Below the pieces are notes generated by a model, which was not told the origin of the DNA, did no database searches, and saw only the letters and a program-made list of their open reading frames with translations. DNA of 64,000 nucleotides from GCA-2862585 sp049890295 (GTDB taxonomy: Bacteria; Bacteroidota; Bacteroidia; Flavobacteriales; UBA7312): the NCBI GenBank assembly GCA_049890295.1, contig JBMHBP010000004.1, positions 159,571 to 223,570 of the forward strand, given 5' to 3'. Below, piece after piece: positions 44,367 to 52,331 of the stretch. The translations under genes and the position numbers were made by a program. How positions within the stretch are numbered: the first letter of the stretch is position 1; each line of letters begins with the position of its first letter.

Positions 44367-45767
44367 ATGGAAATAAAATCTATCTGTTGTATTGGTGCTG
44401 GTTATGTTGGTGGGCCAACTATGTCAGTCATAGCATTGAAATCACCACATATTAAAGTAAATGTAGTTGATATAAATCAAGAACGAATTGATGCCTGGAA
44501 TGATGACAATCTAGACAATTTACCTGTCTACGAACCAGGTTTAGCTGAGGTAGTCAAGGAGGCTAGAGGTAGAAATTTATTTTTTTCTACCAATATAGAT
44601 CAAGCCATTGCAGAATCTGAAATGGTATTTATTGCTGTCAACACGCCAACCAAAGAATATGGAGAAGGTAAAGGTCAGGCTGCCGATTTAAAATTTGTAG
44701 AGCTATGTGCACGACAAATTGCACGCGTATCTACTTCGGACAAAATAGTTATAGAAAAATCTACCTTACCCGTTCGAACTGCAGAAGCTGTCAAAACAAT
44801 TCTTGATTCTACAGGCAGTGGTGTACATTTCGAGGTACTTTCAAATCCAGAATTTTTAGCTGAAGGAACTGCTATAGATGATTTATTCAAATCAGATAGA
44901 GTGCTTATCGGTGGCGATCAAACTCCAAAAGGTAAAGAAGCGATTAATAAATTAGTAGAGATTTATGCCAATTGGATACCTCTAGATAAAATATATACTA
45001 CAAATGTGTGGTCTTCAGAACTTTCAAAGCTAGTTTCAAATGCTTTTTTAGCACAGCGTATTAGTTCCATCAATAGTATATCAGCACTTTGTGAGCTTAC
45101 TGGTGCCGATGTCGATGAAGTAGCTAATGCCATTGGTATGGATACAAGAATTGGGCCAAAATTTTTAAAATCATCGGTAGGATTTGGTGGTAGTTGCTTT
45201 CAGAAGGATATTTTAAATTTAGTGTATATCGCTAAATCACTAGGTCTTATTGAAGTCTCTGAATATTGGAATCAGGTAGTTAAGATTAATAATTATCAGA
45301 AAGAGCGTTTTGCTAAACATATAATGAAATCCTTGTTTGGTACAGTATCAGCTAAGAAAATAACACTACTCGGATGGGCCTTTAAAAAAGATACAAATGA
45401 TACTCGTGAATCTGCAGCTATATATATTGCTGATATGTTGATAGACAACGGAGCTGAAATAGCAGTTTATGATCCAAAAGTTACCCATCAACAAATGCTT
45501 GCCGATCTTGACCGGATCAACAGTCGATCGTCAGAACAAAATTTAAATTCACTGACTTATTACTCCAATCCCTATCAGGCTTGTGCTGATTCACATGCTA
45601 TTGCCATCATAACAGAATGGGATGAATTTATTTCATATAATTGGCAAAAAATACATGATTCAGTTGTTCAGCCCGCTAAGCTATTTGATGGGAGAAATTT
45701 ACTTGATCAAAAGGACCTCATTGACATTGGTTTTGAGGTGTATTCAATAGGAAAGCCTACAAACTAA
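44367..45767 (+). CDS. ugd: UDP-glucose 6-dehydrogenase, animal/plant-like type
   Basis: This 466-residue enzyme oxidises UDP-glucose twice to UDP-glucuronate with NAD. The N-terminal Rossmann motif is CIGAGYVGGPTMSVIA; VNTPTKEYGEGKGQAADLK and the catalytic cysteine in GFGGSCFQKDILNLVYI follow. The wording of these motifs and the length match the eukaryotic-type UGDH group more than the shorter E. coli Ugd. First gene of the precursor operon; the next gene starts 7 bases later. Confidence 0.93.
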   Translation: MEIKSICCIGAGYVGGPTMSVIALKSPHIKVNVVDINQERIDAWNDDNLDNLPVYEPGLAEVVKEARGRNLFFSTNIDQAIAESEMVFIAVNTPTKEYGEGKGQAADLKFVELCARQIARVSTSDKIVIEKSTLPVRTAEAVKTILDSTGSGVHFEVLSNPEFLAEGTAIDDLFKSDRVLIGGDQTPKGKEAINKLVEIYANWIPLDKIYTTNVWSSELSKLVSNAFLAQRISSINSISALCELTGADVDEVANAIGMDTRIGPKFLKSSVGFGGSCFQKDILNLVYIAKSLGLIEVSEYWNQVVKINNYQKERFAKHIMKSLFGTVSAKKITLLGWAFKKDTNDTRESAAIYIADMLIDNGAEIAVYDPKVTHQQMLADLDRINSRSSEQNLNSLTYYSNPYQACADSHAIAIITEWDEFISYNWQKIHDSVVQPAKLFDGRNLLDQKDLIDIGFEVYSIGKPTN

Positions 45768-45774
45768 CTGATAA

Positions 45775-46728
45775 ATGTTACCTAACTTAAATTCCAAAAT
45801 TTATATCGCAGGACACAAGGGCATGGTTGGATCAGCCTGTTGGCGAATACTTTCTCAGTCAGGCTATTCCAATTTAATTGGTCAGACTTCTAAAGAGTTA
45901 GATTTACGCCATCAGCAGTCGGTAAGTAGCTTTATTAGTGAGAACAAGCCCGATATCATAATTGACGCAGCTGCAAAAGTCGGGGGTATTTGGGCCAATG
46001 ACTCTTATCCATACCAGTTTTTAATGGATAATTTGCAGATTCAAAATAACTTAATTAGTGCGGCATTACAGTGTAATGTAGATAAGTTTATTTTTTTGGG
46101 AAGTTCCTGTATATACCCAAAACATTCTTCTCAGCCAATCACTGAAAACTCTTTACTAAGTGGGTCTTTAGAGTCCACCAACGAGTGGTATGCAATTGCT
46201 AAAATTGCAGGATTAAAGTTATGCCAAGCTATACGTCAACAGTATGGTAAAGATTTTGTGAGTCTAATGCCCACAAACTTATATGGGCCAAATGATAATT
46301 TTGATTTAGAAACTTCTCACGTACTGCCAGCATTAATTAGGAAATTTCATGATGCTAAAAAAAATAATAATACGGTGACACTTTGGGGTACAGGTGACCC
46401 TCTTCGTGAGTTCCTTCATGTTGATGATTTAGCTCATGCAGTCAAATTTGCTTTAGAAAATAACATGACGGAAGCCTTGTATAATGTTGGTTCAAGTCAA
46501 GAGTTGAGTATCAAAGAACTAGCTCATTTAATTCAAAAAGAAATTGGACACAAGGGAGAGGTCATATGGGATAAATCTAAACCCAATGGCACTATGCGAA
46601 AGCTAATTGATAGTTCTAAAATTAGAAAACAGGGGTGGAAACCTAAATATACGATACAAGAAGGTCTTTCACAAACCTACAACTGGTATATTGAAAATCA
46701 GCATTCTTTTAAAGAAACTAAGTTTTGA
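45775..46728 (+). CDS. fcl: GDP-L-fucose synthase
   Basis: This 317-residue epimerase/reductase converts GDP-4-keto-6-deoxymannose to GDP-L-fucose. NADP-binding GHKGMVGSA lies at the N-terminus; the conserved AAKVGGIWANDSYPYQF, GSSCIYPKHSSQPI and the active-site YAIAK, with NLYGPNDNFDLETSHVLPALIRKFH, identify the family. Its substrate is made by gmd at the end of this operon. The stop overlaps the TTG start of the DUF2061 gene. Confidence 0.95.
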   Translation: MLPNLNSKIYIAGHKGMVGSACWRILSQSGYSNLIGQTSKELDLRHQQSVSSFISENKPDIIIDAAAKVGGIWANDSYPYQFLMDNLQIQNNLISAALQCNVDKFIFLGSSCIYPKHSSQPITENSLLSGSLESTNEWYAIAKIAGLKLCQAIRQQYGKDFVSLMPTNLYGPNDNFDLETSHVLPALIRKFHDAKKNNNTVTLWGTGDPLREFLHVDDLAHAVKFALENNMTEALYNVGSSQELSIKELAHLIQKEIGHKGEVIWDKSKPNGTMRKLIDSSKIRKQGWKPKYTIQEGLSQTYNWYIENQHSFKETKF

Positions 46729-47123
46729 AATTGATTAAACGACATATTGCTAAGACCATAAGTTGGAGGTGTGTAGGAACGCTAGATACTTTGTTGTTAT
46801 CTTGGTTGATATCTGGTGATTTGTTTGTCGGCGTAAAAGTTAGTTTGCTTGAAGTAGTTACAAAAATGATACTCTATTACTTACATGAAAGAATTTGGTT
46901 TAAATCATCTCTAAAAAAGAGTAATAAGCGTCATATTTTAAAAACCTTTAGTTGGAGAGCAATTGGAACACTGGATACTATTGTACTGGCTTGGATGATT
47001 TCAGGAGACTCAACGATTGGGCTTAAAATTGGAGTTGCTGAAGTCATAACGAAAATGATTTTATATTACCTACATGAAAAAGTATGGTACAAGTCTAACT
47101 ACGGATTAGAAACAAGAAAATAG
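46725..47123 (+). CDS. Tandem DUF2061 membrane protein
   Basis: This 132-residue protein consists of two copies of the ~55-residue DUF2061 domain (residues 1-62 and 65-125). Each begins with KRHI-K-SWR-GTLDT and ends with EV-TKMILYYLHE. Each copy has two hydrophobic segments. The start is TTG 46725 overlapping the fcl stop. It lies directly before cysC; DUF2061 genes are often next to sulfate-activation genes in this phylum. Function is unknown; a link to sulfate handling is inferred from neighbourhood only. Confidence 0.75.
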   Translation: MKLIKRHIAKTISWRCVGTLDTLLLSWLISGDLFVGVKVSLLEVVTKMILYYLHERIWFKSSLKKSNKRHILKTFSWRAIGTLDTIVLAWMISGDSTIGLKIGVAEVITKMILYYLHEKVWYKSNYGLETRK

Positions 47124-47125
47124 AA

Positions 47126-47719
47126 ATGGTTAAAAATATTGTAGAGCATCAATTTAATATTACCAAACACGAAAGAAAAAAATTAAATAAGCATCAGTCT
47201 TTCTTAATTTGGTTTACGGGCTTATCTGGTTCAGGAAAATCAACCATTGCCAATGCTCTAGAAATTGAATTGTATAAACAAGGAATTTCTACCTATTTAT
47301 TGGATGGAGATAATATTCGTTTTGGTATAAATAAAGATTTAAGCTTCTCTCCCGAAGATAGAACAGAAAATATTCGTAGAATTGCAGAAGTTGCAAATCT
47401 ATTTATTGATGCAGGTGTCGTTACTTTAGCAAGTTTTGTTTCACCATACAAAATTGATAGAGAAAATATAAAAAGTATAGTTGGACAAGAGAACTTTGTT
47501 GAGGTTTATGTAAGCACAAGCTTGGAGGAATGTGAAAGGCGAGATGTAAAAGGCCTATATCAAAAAGCTAGAAAAGGAGAAATTCCTAATATGACCGGAA
47601 TTTCCTCACCTTACGAACCGCCAGAAGCTCCAAGTTTGATTGTGGATACCGAAAAAGAGTCAGTCAAAAAATCCGTAAATAGAATTTTAGAATTAATAAA
47701 ACTTAAACTTAATGGGTAA
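47126..47719 (+). CDS. cysC: Adenylylsulfate kinase
   Basis: This 197-residue enzyme phosphorylates APS to PAPS, the universal sulfate donor. The P-loop is WFTGLSGSGKSTIA near residue 30; LLDGDNIRFGINKDLSFS, the DRTENIRRIAEVA helix, and ARKGEIPNMTGISSPYEPP with the family's Pro-rich loop follow. It is a stand-alone kinase, since CysN here lacks a kinase domain. It overlaps cysD by 8 bp. Confidence 0.96.
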   Translation: MVKNIVEHQFNITKHERKKLNKHQSFLIWFTGLSGSGKSTIANALEIELYKQGISTYLLDGDNIRFGINKDLSFSPEDRTENIRRIAEVANLFIDAGVVTLASFVSPYKIDRENIKSIVGQENFVEVYVSTSLEECERRDVKGLYQKARKGEIPNMTGISSPYEPPEAPSLIVDTEKESVKKSVNRILELIKLKLNG

Positions 47720-48617
47720 TTACGTTATTAATCACTTAAGAGAATTAGAATCAGAAGCTATTTTTGTGATCAGAGAGATAGCTGCTCAGTTTGAAAAACC
47801 AGCCCTTTTATTTTCAGGTGGAAAAGATTCTATTCTTCTTACACATTTGGCAAAAAAAGCATTTTATCCAGCCAACATTCCATTTCCATTGATACACATT
47901 GATACTGGTCATAATTTCCCTGAAGCATTAGCATTTAGGGACGAGCTTGTCAAAAATCTAGGAGTACAACTCATAGTTGGCTCGGTTCAAGAAGCCATTG
48001 ATAAAGGAAGGGCAAAAGAAGAAACAGGTGCTGATGCTTCTAGAAATTCTCTTCAAATAGTATCACTTCTCGACACTTTAGAAGAACATAAAATAGATGC
48101 CGCTATGGGAGGAGCAAGACGAGATGAAGAAAAAGCAAGGGCAAAAGAACGTTTCTTTTCGCATAGAGATGAATTTGGGCAATGGGATCCCAAAAATCAA
48201 CGACCCGAATTGTGGAACCTATTCAACGGAAGAAAAAACTTTGGAGAGCATTTTAGAGTATTTCCCATCTCAAATTGGACAGAGATGGATGTATGGGAGT
48301 ATATCAAACTTGAAAATATAGAATTACCATCGTTATATTTTTCACACAAAAGAGAATGCGTTGTTAGAGATGGTGTAATATTAGCAAACTCCAAATACAT
48401 TACTCTTAAAGATAATGAAACGATACAAGAATTAGTAGTTAGGTTTAGAACCTGCGGTGATATGCCTATAACTGGGGCAGTAGAATCAACTGCAAATAAT
48501 TTAGAAAAAATCATCGAAGAAATTGCTACTACCAGAACTACTGAAAGAGGCGGTAGAGCAGATGATAAACGTGCCGAAACTGCAATGGAAGACCGTAAAA
48601 AACAAGGATATTTTTAA
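47712..48617 (+). CDS. cysD: Sulfate adenylyltransferase subunit 2
   Basis: The 301-residue PP-loop subunit makes APS from ATP and sulfate, coupled to GTP hydrolysis by CysN. PP-loop LLFSGGKDSILL near residue 35, HIDTGHNFPEA, GGARRDEEKARAKER and RPELWNL are all present, as is the C-terminal RGGRADDK...MEDRKKQGYF. Normal length. Starts inside the end of cysC and is followed by cysN after three bases. Confidence 0.96.
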   Translation: MGNYVINHLRELESEAIFVIREIAAQFEKPALLFSGGKDSILLTHLAKKAFYPANIPFPLIHIDTGHNFPEALAFRDELVKNLGVQLIVGSVQEAIDKGRAKEETGADASRNSLQIVSLLDTLEEHKIDAAMGGARRDEEKARAKERFFSHRDEFGQWDPKNQRPELWNLFNGRKNFGEHFRVFPISNWTEMDVWEYIKLENIELPSLYFSHKRECVVRDGVILANSKYITLKDNETIQELVVRFRTCGDMPITGAVESTANNLEKIIEEIATTRTTERGGRADDKRAETAMEDRKKQGYF

Positions 48618-48620
48618 ACT

Positions 48621-49877
48621 ATGAAAGACAGTAACATAGAGTTATTACGATTTACTACAGCCGGAAGTGTAGACGACGGAAAGAGTACACTAATCGGAAG
48701 ATTGCTATACGATAGCAAGTCAATATTTCAAGATCAGCTAGACGCGGTTGAACAGTCTAGTAAAAATAAAGGCTTTGATTATGTTGATCTTTCCCTTTTG
48801 ACAGATGGACTTAAGTCAGAGCGTGAGCAAGGTATTACTATTGATGTAGCCTATAGATATTTTGCCACCCCCAAGCGTAAATTTATCATTGCCGACACAC
48901 CAGGTCATATACAGTACACTAGAAATATGGTTACTGGAGCCTCGACTGCCAATCTTGCAATAATACTTATAGATGCTAGAAAAGGGATGCTTGAGCAAAC
49001 ACATCGACATGCTTTTATAGCCTCCTTATTACGTATTCCACATGCTATTGTGTGTGTTAATAAAATGGACTTAGTAGATTATAGCGAAGCGGTTTATGAA
49101 AAAATAATTTCTGATTTTAAAGCCTTTTCATCAAAGCTAGACATCAAAGACATTCAGTTTATACCTATTTCAGCCCTAAATGGTGATAACGTAGTTAATC
49201 GTTCAGAAAATATGAACTGGTATGAAGGAAGCACACTCATGTATCATCTCGAACATGTCCATATTTCAAGTGATTATAATCATGTAGATTGTCGATTTCC
49301 AGTTCAATCAGTAATACGACCACATACCTTAGAACATCAGGATTATAGAGGATTTGCAGGTAGAATTGACGGTGGAATATTTAAACCAGGTGATAAAATA
49401 AAAACCTTACCTTCTGGATTTTCTTCAACTATCAAAGATATACAACTATCAGGAAGCACCATAAAGGAAGCCTTTGCACCAATGTCAGTAACCCTAACGT
49501 TGGAAGATGAAATTGATATTTCTAGAGGTGATATGATAGTAAGAGAAAATAATGTGCCAGAAGTAGGTCAAGATTTAGAAGTCTTAGTTACATGGATGAG
49601 TCAAAAACCTTTACACACTAGAACAAAAGTATACATCAAACATACCACTAATGAATGTTTAGGAATGATTAAAGAAATAAAATATAAAATTGATATCAAT
49701 ACATTACACAGAATAGAAGGTGTAGATAGTATTGAAATGAATGATATAGCTCGAATTTCAATCAGGAGTTCTAAGCCATTATTTTATGATCCGTACAAGA
49801 AAAATAGACAAACTGGTAGTCTCATTATCATAGATGAACAAAACAATGAAACTATTGGTGCAGCAATGATTTTATAG
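48621..49877 (+). CDS. cysN: Sulfate adenylyltransferase subunit 1 (GTPase)
   Basis: This 418-residue EF-Tu-like GTPase activates CysD. G1 is GSVDDGKSTLIGRLL near residue 15, G2 lies in SEREQGITIDVAYRYF, G3 is DTPGHIQYTRNMVTGAS, G4 is VNKMDL; two beta-barrel domains follow. It ends without a C-terminal APS kinase domain, consistent with the separate cysC. One base separates it from cysQ. Confidence 0.95.
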   Translation: MKDSNIELLRFTTAGSVDDGKSTLIGRLLYDSKSIFQDQLDAVEQSSKNKGFDYVDLSLLTDGLKSEREQGITIDVAYRYFATPKRKFIIADTPGHIQYTRNMVTGASTANLAIILIDARKGMLEQTHRHAFIASLLRIPHAIVCVNKMDLVDYSEAVYEKIISDFKAFSSKLDIKDIQFIPISALNGDNVVNRSENMNWYEGSTLMYHLEHVHISSDYNHVDCRFPVQSVIRPHTLEHQDYRGFAGRIDGGIFKPGDKIKTLPSGFSSTIKDIQLSGSTIKEAFAPMSVTLTLEDEIDISRGDMIVRENNVPEVGQDLEVLVTWMSQKPLHTRTKVYIKHTTNECLGMIKEIKYKIDINTLHRIEGVDSIEMNDIARISIRSSKPLFYDPYKKNRQTGSLIIIDEQNNETIGAAMIL

Positions 49878-49878
49878 A

Positions 49879-50670
49879 ATGAAAACAGAATATTTGAATA
49901 TAGCTATAGTAGCAGCTTTGGATGCTGGTAGTAGGATCATGGAAATATACCAATCAGAAGATTTTGATGTACAATTAAAATCAGATGATTCTCCTTTGAC
50001 AAAAGCAGATTTAGCTTCTCATAATATTATTGCAGAACACTTGAAAAAAACACCCTTTCCACTTCTTTCGGAAGAGGGAAAAGACATAGACTACGTGACA
50101 AGAAAAACTTGGGATAAGTTGTGGATTGTTGATCCTATAGACGGTACTAAAGAATTTATAAAACGAAATGGAGAGTTTACTGTAAACATTGCTTTGATAG
50201 AAAAACAAGAACCTATTTTAGGAGTCATTTATGCACCTGTTCTTAAAGAATTATATTTTTCAATGAAGGGGAAAGGAGCCTTTAAAGTAAAAGCAGATAT
50301 TGATACAAAAGACATTGAAGAATTATTTACCACAGCTCAAAAGCTTCCAATTGAAAGAAAAGATTCAACCTATACTATTGTAGCGAGTCGTTCACATATG
50401 TCTGAGGAAACGGAACAGTTCATTGATGATATGAGAGCAAAACATGGTGAGGTGCAATTAATCTCAAAAGGAAGCTCATTAAAGTTGTGTATGGTTGCTG
50501 AGGGTAGCGCTAATACTTACCCAAGGTACGCCCCAACAATGGAATGGGATACTGCAGCTGGACAAGCCATTTGTTCAGAAGCTGGTTTTGAAGTAATAGA
50601 CTATGAAACAAAATCAGTCATGATTTATAACAGAAAAATACTAAGAAACGCCTGGTTTCTAGTGAAATAA
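49879..50670 (+). CDS. cysQ: 3'(2'),5'-bisphosphate nucleotidase
   Basis: This 263-residue inositol-monophosphatase-like enzyme removes the 3' phosphate of PAP, the by-product of sulfotransferases, or of PAPS. Metal motifs are SEEGKDID near residue 65 and the family signature WIVDPIDGTKEFI near 90, then WDTAAGQAI in the C-terminal part. Its presence beside cysCDN fits a pathway that consumes PAPS and yields PAP. Confidence 0.93.
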   Translation: MKTEYLNIAIVAALDAGSRIMEIYQSEDFDVQLKSDDSPLTKADLASHNIIAEHLKKTPFPLLSEEGKDIDYVTRKTWDKLWIVDPIDGTKEFIKRNGEFTVNIALIEKQEPILGVIYAPVLKELYFSMKGKGAFKVKADIDTKDIEELFTTAQKLPIERKDSTYTIVASRSHMSEETEQFIDDMRAKHGEVQLISKGSSLKLCMVAEGSANTYPRYAPTMEWDTAAGQAICSEAGFEVIDYETKSVMIYNRKILRNAWFLVK

Positions 50671-50676
50671 AATAGC

Positions 50677-51765
50677 ATGAGTAAAGTAGCATTTATTACG
50701 GGAGTTACAGGTCAAGATGGGGCATATTTGTCGCAATTTCTTTTAGATAAAGGCTACACAGTACATGGTTTGAAAAGAAGAACATCCTTAATCAATACTA
50801 GTAGGATTGATCATCTGTATGAAGACCCACATATCAATAACAAAAAGTTTATACTTCATTACGGTGATATGACTGATAGTACTAATTTGATTAGACTCAT
50901 TAAAGATATTCAACCAGATGAAATATATAACCTTGCTGCTATGAGTCATGTTCAGGTCTCTTTTGAAATGCCTGAGTATGTTGCTAATGTAGATGGGATT
51001 GGTACGTTAAGGTTGCTCGAAGCTGTTCGTTTATTAGGTTTAGAAAACAAGACACGAATTTATCAAGCCTCTACCTCAGAATTATACGGAAAAGTTCAAG
51101 CTGTCCCTCAAAATGAACAAACCCCATTTTATCCTCGTTCTCCTTACGGAGTAGCTAAATTATACGCTTATTGGATTACGGTTAATTACAGAGAAGCATA
51201 TACTATTTTTGCCAGTAATGGTATTCTTTTTAATCATGAAAGCCCAGTTAGAGGAGAAACATTTGTAACTCGAAAAATAACCCGGGCTGTATCAAAAATT
51301 GCACTCGGATTACAAGATAAACTATACCTTGGAAATTTGGATGCCAAACGTGATTGGGGACATGCAAAGGATTATGCTCGTGCCATGTGGATGATCTTAC
51401 AGGCTGATAAAGCTGACGATTGGGTCATTGCAACTGGAAAAACAACTTCTATAAGAGAGTTTGTTAAAATGGCCTTTGAATACATCGGTGTAGAGCTAGA
51501 GTTTAGTGGGCAGGGTGAAGATGAAGTTGCTACTGTCAAATCTTCTTCAAATATTAAATATCCATTAGAGATTGGTAAGGAGGTTTTATCCATTGACCCT
51601 AGATATTTTAGACCTACAGAGGTTGATATGTTAGTGGGAGACGCAACAAAAGTAAAAGATCAATTAGGCTGGGAGCCAGAAATCCAATTACCTGAATTAG
51701 TCGAAGACATGATGTGTTCTGACTTACAGTTGATACAAAATTTGAAAAAACTCAACCCCCAATAG
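50677..51765 (+). CDS. gmd: GDP-mannose 4,6-dehydratase
   Basis: This 362-residue short-chain dehydrogenase makes GDP-4-keto-6-deoxymannose. The NADP motif is GVTGQDGAYLSQFLLDKGY; GLKRRTS, STSELYGKVQ, the catalytic YGVAKLYAYW and LFNHESPVRGETFVTRKI are all family hallmarks. Its product is the substrate of fcl at the other end of the operon, so the two fucose genes bracket the PAPS genes. Last gene of the operon. Confidence 0.96.
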   Translation: MSKVAFITGVTGQDGAYLSQFLLDKGYTVHGLKRRTSLINTSRIDHLYEDPHINNKKFILHYGDMTDSTNLIRLIKDIQPDEIYNLAAMSHVQVSFEMPEYVANVDGIGTLRLLEAVRLLGLENKTRIYQASTSELYGKVQAVPQNEQTPFYPRSPYGVAKLYAYWITVNYREAYTIFASNGILFNHESPVRGETFVTRKITRAVSKIALGLQDKLYLGNLDAKRDWGHAKDYARAMWMILQADKADDWVIATGKTTSIREFVKMAFEYIGVELEFSGQGEDEVATVKSSSNIKYPLEIGKEVLSIDPRYFRPTEVDMLVGDATKVKDQLGWEPEIQLPELVEDMMCSDLQLIQNLKKLNPQ

Positions 51766-51830
51766 GAAAATAATTTTAAATCCCCCATTTAAGCAGTTTC
51801 TTTTTAGAAGATGGTTAACGTACCTCTTTA

Positions 51831-52331
51831 TTAATCAGTAGTTATTGTTTGGATATCGTTGTCTACTGTAAAGGTTAGGTTATAGTTTTTATTTATCAGT
51901 TCTACAAGAACAATATTAGTTTGATAGCTATATAATTCTAAAAAAAGTAAATTTTCTATGGTAATCGACTCCACATTTTCTATTTCAGAATAATCAGGAA
52001 TCTCAAAATAGAGATAAATATCATGTAAGTTATTGCTTATTTCCTTACCAACCCATTGATACTCTTGTACCTTGTTGTTTATTGAAAATTTTAAATGATT
52101 GCTAATGTATTCATTTATCAAGTTTTCATGTTCTTGATTATCTGCTTGCATATCAAAAATTACTTTATTGGAATTTTCATTTTCTAATGATTTTTCAAGA
52201 TCTTCTATGGCAACCTTAACTGTTAATTCCATAGATTTTGATTCATCATTATAATGCAAAGTTGTATGAGTTATATGAAAATCATGAAATGAAAAAACTA
52301 GTGTTATAGCTAGAAATAAATTATTTATCAT
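51831..52331 (-). CDS. Periplasmic protein, DUF6702-like
   Basis: This 166-residue protein has a short hydrophobic N-terminus (signal-like, residues 1-14), then the HDFHITHTTLHYNDESKSMELTV pattern and a mostly beta domain. It resembles the DUF6702 family of small Bacteroidota proteins that usually follow an M1 peptidase gene, as it does here (11-bp overlap). Function unknown. Confidence 0.6.
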   Translation of the reverse strand: MINNLFLAITLVFSFHDFHITHTTLHYNDESKSMELTVKVAIEDLEKSLENENSNKVIFDMQADNQEHENLINEYISNHLKFSINNKVQEYQWVGKEISNNLHDIYLYFEIPDYSEIENVESITIENLLFLELYSYQTNIVLVELINKNYNLTFTVDNDIQTITTD

